Below are positions 1 through 5,390 of a stretch of DNA of 6,307 nt, in pieces. The notes under the pieces were generated by a model. That model saw nothing but the letters and a program-made list of their open reading frames with translations. It made no database searches and was not told the origin of the DNA. Numbering within the stretch: the first letter of the stretch is position 1; each line of letters begins with the position of its first letter. A program made the translations under genes and the position numbers. This stretch comes from Parafilimonas sp. (GTDB taxonomy: Bacteria; Bacteroidota; Bacteroidia; Chitinophagales; Chitinophagaceae). Location of the stretch: contig JAICKT010000262.1 of the NCBI GenBank assembly GCA_025927795.1, positions 1-6,307 on the forward strand, read 5' to 3'.

Positions 1-318
1 AATACAAATGCCGATACCATTGCTTCATCATTAGCCATTGCACTTTCGCAATTTTATGATGTTCGTTTGATATATTGTTTTGAAAGAAAAGGTGTGTTGG
101 AAAATGTTGAAGATGAAAATTCAGTTATCACAAACATCAATAAAGAAAAATATAAACAGTTGCTGGATCAACAAAAATTGTTTGCCGGCATTCTTCCAAA
201 AATAGATAATGCATTTGCGGCAATTGATGCAGGCGTGCATGAAGTGTTAATCGGTGATGCAAATGATCTTATTCAAAATACCACAAACAAAACAATCGGC
301 ACGCTGATTACACAATAA
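1..318 (+). CDS. argB: Acetylglutamate (N-acyl-glutamate) kinase, C-terminal part
   Basis: The reading frame is open from base 1, so the gene starts upstream of the window; 105 codons plus TAA are present. The product phosphorylates the gamma-carboxylate of an N-acylated glutamate, an early step of arginine synthesis in the cytoplasm. The visible part opens with NTNADTIASSLA, matching the conserved NAD..A loop of the amino-acid kinase fold near the active site. It continues through LIYCFERKGVL, a region ending in PKIDNAFAAIDAGVHEVLIG, and closes with NKTIGTLIT, the usual end of the family (GT.I). A TTG at 67 could be mistaken for a start, but the coding similarity continues upstream of it. 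The stop overlaps the next start by one base (TAATG), implying translational coupling with the argE-like gene. Some Bacteroidota use N-succinyl rather than N-acetyl intermediates; this fragment does not settle which acyl group is used. Confidence 0.92.
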   Translation, partial: NTNADTIASSLAIALSQFYDVRLIYCFERKGVLENVEDENSVITNINKEKYKQLLDQQKLFAGILPKIDNAFAAIDAGVHEVLIGDANDLIQNTTNKTIGTLITQ

Positions 319-1427
319 TGGAAATTGATAATTTATATACTGATGCATTGCAACTTTTACAGCAATTGATTTCCATACAATCATTTTCAAAAGAAGAAAA
401 TCAAACTGCCGATGTGATTGAAAAAATTCTTCAATCAAAAAATATAACAACAAACAGGCTGTTGAATAATGTTTGGTGCACGAATAAATTTTTTGATGCA
501 AGCAAACCAAGTATATTGTTGAACTCGCATCATGATACAGTTAAGCCAAACAAACAATATACAAGAGATCCATTTCAACCATCCATAGAAGATGGAAAAT
601 TATATGGTTTGGGAAGTAATGATGCCGGTGGTTGTTTGGTTTCATTGATTGCAACGTTTATACACTTTTATCAGCAAAAAAACTTACAATGCAATCTTGT
701 TTTAGCGGCAACGGCTGAAGAAGAAATTAGTGGCAAAAATGGAATAGAAGCATTACTAAACGATGAAAGCTTTATAATGACAACAAGCTTTCCTAACTCC
801 CCTTTAGGGGATGGGGGCAACTGGTGTGCTATTGTTGGTGAACCAACACTGATGAACATGGCTGTAGCTGAGAAAGGCTTGCTGGTATTGGATTGTACGG
901 CTTATGGCAAAGCCGGTCATGCAGCGAGAGATGAAGGCGATAACGCCATTTATAAAGCAATAAAAGATATTGAGTGGTTTAGAAATTATAAGTTTGATAA
1001 AGTATCTGATTTGCTTGGACCAAACAAAATGAGTGTTACAATTATTAATGCAGGTTCGCAACATAATGTTGTGCCAAGTGAATGCAAGTTCACGGTTGAC
1101 ATTCGGGTAAATGAATTATATGATTTTGATGAAGTGATTAGTATCATCAAACAAAATATTCAGTCTGAAATTGCAGCAAGAAGTTTGCGATTGAGATCAA
1201 CAAACATTGCATTAAATCATCCCTTGGTTAAAACAGGATTAGAATTAAACAGAACTTATTACGGCTCACCAACAACCAGCGATAAAGCATTAATGCCTTT
1301 TCCTGCATTGAAAATAGGTCCGGGAGACAGCGCAAGAAGCCATAGCGCAGATGAGTTTATTTTTGTTAATGAAATTAAGGAAGGGGTTGAGTTGTATATT
1401 AAGCTATTAGAGAAAGTTTTGAAGTAA
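318..1427 (+). CDS. argE: M20-family N-acyl-ornithine/N-acyl-citrulline deacylase (ArgE-like)
   Basis: The product is a cytoplasmic zinc amidohydrolase of 369 residues that removes the N-acyl group from an arginine-pathway intermediate. M20 landmarks are in order. SHHDTVKP gives zinc ligand His71 and Asp73. GSNDAGG gives bridging Asp102. ATAEEEISG gives the catalytic Glu pair around 135-136. VGEPT gives Glu175. GKAGHAAR (His201) opens the dimerisation lid domain. SARSHSADEF gives the last ligand His342. All metal ligands are present, so the enzyme should be active. It sits between argB and argH. Bacteroidota often carry an acylornithine transcarbamylase, in which case the true substrate would be acyl-citrulline rather than acetylornithine; that gene is outside the window, so the choice is open. 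Residues about 152-169 (IMTTSFPNSPLGDGGN region) look like extra sequence encoded by a dispersed palindromic repeat, placed just before the VGEPT strand. The ATG at 318 overlaps the argB stop. Confidence 0.9.
   Translation: MEIDNLYTDALQLLQQLISIQSFSKEENQTADVIEKILQSKNITTNRLLNNVWCTNKFFDASKPSILLNSHHDTVKPNKQYTRDPFQPSIEDGKLYGLGSNDAGGCLVSLIATFIHFYQQKNLQCNLVLAATAEEEISGKNGIEALLNDESFIMTTSFPNSPLGDGGNWCAIVGEPTLMNMAVAEKGLLVLDCTAYGKAGHAARDEGDNAIYKAIKDIEWFRNYKFDKVSDLLGPNKMSVTIINAGSQHNVVPSECKFTVDIRVNELYDFDEVISIIKQNIQSEIAARSLRLRSTNIALNHPLVKTGLELNRTYYGSPTTSDKALMPFPALKIGPGDSARSHSADEFIFVNEIKEGVELYIKLLEKVLK
790..823. repeat. GC-rich palindromic repeat inserted in frame in the argE-like gene
   Basis: The centre, 798-811, is an inverted repeat TCCCCT-TT-AGGGGA (realistically a 5-bp stem with a 4-base loop). 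It is followed by GGGGATGGGGG at 807-817. This block is far richer in GC than the surrounding gene and is translated as FPNSPLGDGGN. From memory, similar CCCCTTTAGGGG sequences are scattered in Bacteroidota genomes; this is not verified here. A 7-base match AAGCTTT occurs at 767-773 and again at 785-791, next to the block, but is too short to call a target duplication. Confidence 0.55.
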
Positions 1428-1459
1428 GATGTTTTGTAAATTCGTATAAAGCATTTGTT

Positions 1460-1678
1460 ATGGAAAATAACCTAAGAAAAGAATTGCACGAAATGATTGA
1501 TAGTTTTCCCGATGAAAGACTACAGGAAGTATATGATTTATTACAGGATGATGAACTGCCTGATGAACTGAAACAGATACTTGATGAAGAATATGAGAAT
1601 TATCAGAAAACAAAGGAAGCTGTCACAAAAGAGGAAGCAGATAAAATGATAAATGAGATTCTTTATAAAAAAGATTAA
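1460..1678 (+). CDS. Type II antitoxin, small acidic helical protein
   Basis: This 72-residue protein lies directly upstream of a RelE/ParE-type toxin, and that position is the main reason for the call. The N-terminal half (RKELHEMIDSFPDERLQEVYDLLQ) is predicted helical and resembles small Bacteroidota antitoxins with a KxELxxxIDxxxDExLxxxY pattern. The C-terminal half is strongly charged and acidic-rich (DDELPDELKQILDEEYENYQ, then KEEADKMINEILYKKD), as expected of a tail that wraps a basic toxin. No classical DNA-binding fold can be assigned by eye, so autoregulation is only presumed. The start is ATG, 32 bases after the argE-like stop. No clear Bacteroidota promoter (TTTG with TAnnTTTG) was found in that gap, suggesting read-through from the arg operon. 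The stop overlaps the toxin start by one base (TAATG). Confidence 0.75.
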   Translation: MENNLRKELHEMIDSFPDERLQEVYDLLQDDELPDELKQILDEEYENYQKTKEAVTKEEADKMINEILYKKD

Positions 1679-1977
1679 TGGCTGTTTATACCATAATTTA
1701 TTGCCGCAGAGCAATTAAAGAATTTGCAGATCCAATAACGTGGTATAAAAAGCACAGTTTTCAGGCATCGGAAAACTTTAAAATTATTATTGAAAATGCA
1801 ATTGAAGCGATTGTAGAAAATCCTCACTCTTTCAAAAAAACTTATAAGAAGTTTTTTGTAGTTAAAGTAAAAACCTTCCCTTTTAGTATAATTTATTTTG
1901 TTGAAGAAGAAGACCATAAAGTTGTTATTACATCCATATTCCATAACAAGAGAAATCCAATAAAAAAGTTTAGATAG
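1678..1977 (+). CDS. RelE/ParE superfamily toxin
   Basis: This 99-residue basic protein has the layout of the RelE/ParE fold. An N-terminal strand (VYTIIYCRRAIKEF) is followed by two helices (about 17-50, including ASENFKIIIENAIEAIVENP). The C-terminal sheet has the pattern KKFFVVKVKTFPFSIIYFVEEEDHKVVITSIFHNKRNP. The ending I/VFHxxRNP, with His89 and Arg92, is characteristic of the plasmid-stabilisation ParE/RelE group. Members either cut mRNA on the ribosome or inhibit gyrase, and sequence inspection cannot decide between these. The gene follows its antitoxin with a one-base overlap and ends 5 bases before the argH ATG, so argH translation may depend on transcripts that also carry the toxin. 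The protein looks intact, with no frameshift. Confidence 0.85.
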   Translation: MAVYTIIYCRRAIKEFADPITWYKKHSFQASENFKIIIENAIEAIVENPHSFKKTYKKFFVVKVKTFPFSIIYFVEEEDHKVVITSIFHNKRNPIKKFR

Positions 1978-1982
1978 TATAA

Positions 1983-3317
1983 ATGAAGCTCTGGCAAAAA
2001 AATACAACATCGCTTAAAGAAGTAGAAAAATTTACCGTTGGCAACGATCGTGATTTTGATATTTTGCTTGCGCCTTTTGATGTGCTTGGAAATATCGCAC
2101 ATGCAAAAATGTTAGCGACTGTTGGTTTGCTTACAAATGATGAAGCTGATCAACTTACTGCTGAACTAAAATCAATCTACAAAAGCATTCAGCATTCAGC
2201 GTTCAGCATTCAGCCTGACGTAGAAGATATTCATTCGCAAATAGAATTTTTATTGACTGAAAAGTTGGGTGACATTGGAAAAAAAATTCATTCTGCACGC
2301 AGCAGGAATGACCAGGTTTTAGTTGATATAAAATTATTTTTAAGAAGCGAGATTGAACAACTCGTTATGACCGTTCAATCTTTTTTTGAGTTGCTGATTG
2401 CGCAAAGCGAAAAACATAAAAATGATTTATTACCGGGTTATACGCATTTGCAACTTGCCATGCCTTCATCATTTGGCTTATGGTTTGGCGCTTATGCAGA
2501 AAGTTTGATTGATGATCTAATCACACTTCAATCTGCTTATAAAATCGTAAACAAAAATCCTTTGGGTTCTGCGGCTGGTTATGGTTCTTCATTTCCTATC
2601 AACAGAAAACTTACAACTGAATTATTAGGTTTTGACGATTTGCATTACAATGTTGTGTACGCGCAAATGAGTCGTGGTAAAACAGAAAGAATCGTTGCAT
2701 CAGCTTTGGCGAATATTGCTGATACTTTAGCAAAGCTTTCAATGGATGTTTGTTTATACATCAATCAAAATTTTAGTTTCATTTCTTTTCCTGCAGAGTT
2801 AACAACCGGCAGCAGCATTATGCCGCATAAAAAAAACCCGGATGTATTTGAATTAATCCGTTCGCATTGCAATCAAATAAAAGCTTTGCCGAATGAAATC
2901 ATGATGATGACAACCAATTTGCCATCAGGTTATCAGCGTGATTTGCAATTATTAAAAGAACATTTATTCCCTGCATTTACAACATTAAAAGATTGCATCA
3001 GCATTGCTTCATTAATGCTGAATAATATTGAAGTGAAGAAAGATATTCTTTCAGACGAAAAATATAAATATCTCTTTAGTGTTGAAGAAGTAAATAAACT
3101 GGTTCATTCAGGAATCCCTTTTCGCGATGCTTATAAAAAAATCGGGTTAGATATTGAAGCCAATCAATTTAAATATGCAACAGAAATTCATCACACACAC
3201 GAAGGCAGCATTGGAAATTTAATGAATGATACAATTTCAGCAAATATGAAATCGGTTATTGAAAGTTTTCATTTCGAGAAATATCACGAAGCAATTGATC
3301 AATTATTATCAAATTAA
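1983..3317 (+). CDS. argH: Argininosuccinate lyase
   Basis: The product is a cytoplasmic tetrameric lyase of the fumarase/aspartase superfamily. It splits argininosuccinate into arginine and fumarate, the final step of the pathway begun by the upstream genes. The length, 444 residues, is normal. Conserved blocks are HSARSRNDQV at 103-112, GYTHLQ at 152-157 (catalytic His155), NPLGSAAGYGSSFPI at 192-206, and the signature loop GSSIMPHKKNPD at 276-287 with the catalytic serine and Lys283/Lys284. The start at 1983 gives the usual N-terminus (MKLWQKN, then FTVGNDRDFD). Residues 69-77 (IQHSAFSIQ) are encoded by a 7-base tandem array located in a surface-type linker before the conserved DVEDIHSQIEFLL block; the frame is kept. 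The stop TAA interlocks with the stop of the convergent DUF1684 gene (shared TTAA at 3314-3317). Confidence 0.96.
   Translation: MKLWQKNTTSLKEVEKFTVGNDRDFDILLAPFDVLGNIAHAKMLATVGLLTNDEADQLTAELKSIYKSIQHSAFSIQPDVEDIHSQIEFLLTEKLGDIGKKIHSARSRNDQVLVDIKLFLRSEIEQLVMTVQSFFELLIAQSEKHKNDLLPGYTHLQLAMPSSFGLWFGAYAESLIDDLITLQSAYKIVNKNPLGSAAGYGSSFPINRKLTTELLGFDDLHYNVVYAQMSRGKTERIVASALANIADTLAKLSMDVCLYINQNFSFISFPAELTTGSSIMPHKKNPDVFELIRSHCNQIKALPNEIMMMTTNLPSGYQRDLQLLKEHLFPAFTTLKDCISIASLMLNNIEVKKDILSDEKYKYLFSVEEVNKLVHSGIPFRDAYKKIGLDIEANQFKYATEIHHTHEGSIGNLMNDTISANMKSVIESFHFEKYHEAIDQLLSN
2187..2214. repeat. Tandem 7-base repeat (ATTCAGC x4) inside argH
   Basis: Four units follow without gaps: ATTCAGC at 2187-2193 and 2194-2200, GTTCAGC at 2201-2207, and ATTCAGC at 2208-2214, with a partial AGC just before. 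The array lies in frame in the argH coding region and encodes IQHSAFSIQ. Because 7 is not a multiple of 3, gain or loss of one unit would shift the reading frame. Confidence 0.9.
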
Positions 3318-3913
3318 AACCTTACTCCCGCTTCAATCTTTATTGGCAAAGTGTTTTCTGCAGGTGGCACCGGGCAATTATATCCATTTGTATAAGCGCA
3401 GTAAGGATGATACGCTTTGTTGAAATTGATAACCATATGGTCGCTGTTTGTTATTGATAAATCAATATATCTCCCGCCCTCGTATGTTTCATTTCCACTC
3501 GTTGCATCTGTAAAAGGAATAAACAAATAATCTTTATAATCTGCCGACTGCAATAATTCCTGCGATTGGTAAACATTCAGCTTATATTCTTTTCCATCAA
3601 TTGTAAAATATACTTCTCCATACTTTATATATGTTTTCCGCATACCGGATGAAGTGCTCATTTGAAAAGGTTTTTCATTCGGTGTTCTTACAAACTTTGC
3701 ATTAACAACATACTTATCGCTGAACGGGAAAAAATGAATGCCTTTAAAAGTTTTTTTTGCCTTAGCACTTAAAGGCGTGTTATTCGGATCAGCATATTCT
3801 GCTTTCAAAGCACTTTCAAAACGCTTTGTGCTGTTAACAACAGCAGTATCTGTTTGCGAAAAACACAAACAAGTAATACAAACAAAAACGGCTGCAAATA
3901 AAAATCGCTTCAT
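3314..3913 (-). CDS. Exported DUF1684 family protein
   Basis: This 199-residue protein belongs to the DUF1684 family, whose function is not established. The N-terminus MKRFLFAAVFVCITCLCFSQ is a signal peptide with a short basic start and a hydrophobic core. Cleavage is likely after Ser19 (FS/Q), a common Bacteroidota pattern. No convincing lipobox is seen despite the cysteines, so a periplasmic or secreted location is inferred. Family landmarks are the conserved F-PF region (FFPFSDKYVVNAKF), TDATSGNETYEGGRYIDL, and the C-terminal block INFNKAYHPYCAYTNGYNCPVPPAENTLPIKIEAGVRF. The last block, with its NPYCAY-like and PxPPxENxLP elements, is the strongest family mark. The gene is convergent with argH and the two stop codons interlock. 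Upstream, 136 bases separate it from the divergent permease-like gene; a shared regulatory region is likely but no clear promoter was seen. Confidence 0.85.
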   Translation of the reverse strand: MKRFLFAAVFVCITCLCFSQTDTAVVNSTKRFESALKAEYADPNNTPLSAKAKKTFKGIHFFPFSDKYVVNAKFVRTPNEKPFQMSTSSGMRKTYIKYGEVYFTIDGKEYKLNVYQSQELLQSADYKDYLFIPFTDATSGNETYEGGRYIDLSITNSDHMVINFNKAYHPYCAYTNGYNCPVPPAENTLPIKIEAGVRF

Positions 3914-4049
3914 AAAGATTAAAAGCTAAATTAACTGCATATTATTTGTATCGTTTCATTATATATTATTTAAACAAAAAAATATGAAATGAGCCCCAAC
4001 TTTAATGTGGCGATTTTCGTGTGACATTAAAAACATAAAACGTATACAC

Positions 4050-4523
4050 ATGAAAAAGAAAAAAACAAAAAAAAGACTTTCGCTATTTTTTGATAGGTTT
4101 TCATCCGCTGTAACCAAAGTAACCGGCAAGCCTATCGCTTTTATACTTGCTTTTTTAATAATTATTGTTTGGGCAATTACCGGTCCTATATTTCAATTTT
4201 CAGATACCTGGCAACTGGTAATAAACACAGGCACTACTATCATTACATTTTTAATGGTGTTTGTAATTCAGCAATCGCAAAACAAAGACACGATGGCGCT
4301 GCAGATAAAATTAAACGAACTGATTGCCTCCAGCAAAGACGCCAGCAACCGCCTTATTGACGTGGAAGACCTTACGCCCGAAGAACTGGAAATACTAAAA
4401 AAATTCTACGTACAATTAGCTAAACTGGCAGCAAAAGAAACAGACCTTAAGGCAACGCACTCAATTGAAGAGGCTGCCCAAAGACACAAAATGAAACTAA
4501 AGCCTATAGATAAAAACTCCTAA
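4050..4523 (+). CDS. Low-affinity iron permease family membrane protein
   Basis: The product is 157 residues if started at the ATG at 4050. An in-frame ATG at 4005 would add 15 residues (MWRFSCDIKNIKRIH) that do not resemble the family. From 4050 the protein begins with a lysine-rich stretch followed by FFDRFSSAVTKVTGKPIAF, the usual family start. Two membrane helices are visible, about residues 28-46 (PIAFILAFLIIIVWAITG) and 56-74 (LVINTGTTIITFLMVFVIQ). A charged helical tail includes ALQIKLNELIAS and NRLIDVEDLTPEELEILKKFY. The FSDTWQLVINTGTTIITFLMVFVIQ block is highly characteristic of the family (Pfam Iron_permease). The name comes from a fungal Fe(II) transporter; the bacterial proteins are much shorter and iron transport is not established for them. 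The gene is convergent with dcd with interlocked stop codons, and divergent from the DUF1684 gene. Confidence 0.85.
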   Translation: MKKKKTKKRLSLFFDRFSSAVTKVTGKPIAFILAFLIIIVWAITGPIFQFSDTWQLVINTGTTIITFLMVFVIQQSQNKDTMALQIKLNELIASSKDASNRLIDVEDLTPEELEILKKFYVQLAKLAAKETDLKATHSIEEAAQRHKMKLKPIDKNS

Positions 4524-5056
4524 AACTTATTCTTCCACATCATACTTTCAACAGGCTTATCAGGTTGATTGCCATATTTTGCATTTTTCTTTTGATTGTA
4601 CTTCACTTCAATTTCACCATCAACAGGAAAATAAATTAGCTGACCAACCGGCATGCCTTTATACACTTTCACCGGTTGCTTTACAGAAATTTCCAGCGTC
4701 CAGTTGCCGCAAAAACCAACATCGCCTTTGCCCGCCGTTGCATGAATATCTATGCCCAACCTGCCCGTAGAACTCTTGCCTTCCAAAAACGGAACATGCG
4801 CATGCGTTTCTGTATATTCAGCCGTTGTGCCCAAATAAAAAATGTGCGGGTACAGCACAAAACCTTCTTCCGGAATTTCAAAATACTCAATCTCATTATG
4901 CTTCTTCGCATCCAAAATATGCTCACGATAAGTGGCGAGCCATTTACCCAAATGCACATCATAACTATTACTGCCCAAACATTCGCGGCTGTACGGCTCA
5001 ATTTTTATCGTACCTTTTTTCATTTCCTCTAAAATGCGCAAATCAGAAAGAATCAT
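4520..5056 (-). CDS. dcd: dCTP deaminase
   Basis: The product is a 178-residue cytoplasmic trimer-forming enzyme of the dUTPase/Dcd fold that converts dCTP to dUTP and ammonia, feeding dTMP synthesis. Landmarks include MILSDLRI at the start and GSNSYDVHLG at 28-37. The nucleotide-binding and catalytic block GKSSTGRLGIDIHATAG covers 93-109 (Ser95 and Arg99 align with E. coli Ser111 and Arg115). Catalytic Glu122 in WTLEISV aligns with E. coli Glu138. PVGQLIYF covers 136-143, and the C-terminal nucleotide-closing segment carries NAKYGNQ. Lys94 and Gly109 stand where E. coli has Arg110 and His125, more like the GKSSLGRLG...TAG pattern of bifunctional dCTP deaminase/dUTPase enzymes, so dUTPase activity is possible but not shown. 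The stop TAG interlocks with that of the convergent permease-like gene. The region upstream of its ATG holds two 7-base repeat arrays. Confidence 0.95.
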   Translation of the reverse strand: MILSDLRILEEMKKGTIKIEPYSRECLGSNSYDVHLGKWLATYREHILDAKKHNEIEYFEIPEEGFVLYPHIFYLGTTAEYTETHAHVPFLEGKSSTGRLGIDIHATAGKGDVGFCGNWTLEISVKQPVKVYKGMPVGQLIYFPVDGEIEVKYNQKKNAKYGNQPDKPVESMMWKNKF

Positions 5057-5066
5057 TTCAATTTGT

Positions 5067-5094
5067 AGTTTATAGTTTTCAGTTTATAGTTATG
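5067..5094. repeat. Tandem 7-base repeat (AGTTTAT-type x4) upstream of dcd
   Basis: Units are AGTTTAT at 5067-5073, AGTTTTC at 5074-5080, AGTTTAT at 5081-5087 and AGTTATG at 5088-5094. The array starts 10 bases upstream of the dcd start codon and so would fall within its 5' leader or promoter. No promoter can be recognised inside it. Confidence 0.8.
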
Positions 5095-5113
5095 TTCCCG
5101 GTTCTTAAACTTC

Positions 5114-5148
5114 CTCATTTCTCATTTTTAATTTCTTATTACTAATTT
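5114..5148. repeat. Tandem 7-base repeat (CTCATTT/CTAATTT-type x5)
   Basis: Units are CTCATTT at 5114-5120 and 5121-5127, TTAATTT at 5128-5134, CTTATTA at 5135-5141 and CTAATTT at 5142-5148. The period is exactly 7 with internal drift. It lies in the dcd/PPTase intergenic region, separated from the previous array by about 20 bases that are not obviously repetitive. Confidence 0.75.
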
Positions 5149-5348
5149 ATTGGGGCTCTCTTCTTATCGCTTTATTCAACAACAGTTCGGGCTTTACGTT
5201 ACAAATCCGGCACACAATCATTGCGCAAAATCCTCACCGTGTTTTTCACTGCAATCCCGCAGCCGCTTATCAAAAAAATTCTGTTCAGCTTTTTTTCTAA
5301 ACTCATAAAGTTTTTGAAACCTTACCGGTTTTTAATTTCATTGCAAAT
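5149..5348. other. Intergenic stretch with no assignable gene
   Basis: This is the non-repetitive part of the 330-base gap between dcd and the PPTase gene. It has no ATG-started frame of useful length, no tRNA and no clear Bacteroidota promoter. On the minus strand, 5218-5331 is open for 37 codons with a protein-like composition (VRFQKLYEFRKKAEQNFF, then RDCSEKHGEDFAQ, then stop) but has no start codon. The plus strand is open for about 75 codons over 5146-5370, also without ATG. Either may be a gene remnant or chance. A small inverted repeat AAACC-TTACC-GGTTT at 5317-5331 is too weak for a terminator call. Confidence 0.5.
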
Positions 5349-5390
5349 AAATCTCAAATTTGCAATCTAAAATCGTAAATCTACAATTGT
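5349..5390. repeat. Degenerate 7-base repeat (AAATCTA-type x6) reaching into the PPTase start
   Basis: Consecutive units are AAATCTC, AAATTTG, CAATCTA, AAATCGT, AAATCTA and CAATTGT, all in exact 7-base steps from 5349 to 5390. The two candidate TTG start codons of the downstream PPTase gene (5360 and 5387) both lie inside the array. The last unit supplies the more probable start codon. Confidence 0.8.

Noticed and set aside
1433..1457. TTTG at 1433-1436 and AGCATTTG at 1450-1457 before the antitoxin as a Bacteroidota promoter.
   Set aside because: The spacing is only 13 bases instead of about 19-21 and the TA of the -7 box is missing.
1675..2102. Minus-strand open frames of 111 and 69 codons over the toxin and the argH start.
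   Set aside because: They are antisense to two well-supported genes and their composition is that of translated antisense AT-rich DNA.
3945..3974. TTTG at 3945-3948 with TATTTAAA at 3967-3974 as a promoter for the permease-like gene.
   Set aside because: The spacing is near 18, but the -7 element matches the TAnnTTTG consensus poorly in its second half.
4005..4049. Upstream ATG at 4005 as the start of the permease-like gene.
   Set aside because: The extra 15 residues do not look like the family; the ATG at 4050 gives the expected basic N-terminus directly before the FDRF block.
4579..5145. Several plus-strand open frames (63-118 codons) across the dcd gene.
   Set aside because: They are shadows of dcd on the opposite strand with no family resemblance.
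3991..5158. GAGCCCCAA at 3991-3999 and its inverted copy TTGGGGCTC at 5150-5158 bracket the permease-like gene and dcd.
   Set aside because: A 9-base inverted match is expected many times by chance in 6.3 kb; there are no longer flanks, transposase or target duplication.
5317..5331. AAACC-TTACC-GGTTT hairpin followed by T-rich sequence as a terminator.
   Set aside because: The stem is five pairs with only two G-C, and there is no gene upstream on that strand for it to end.
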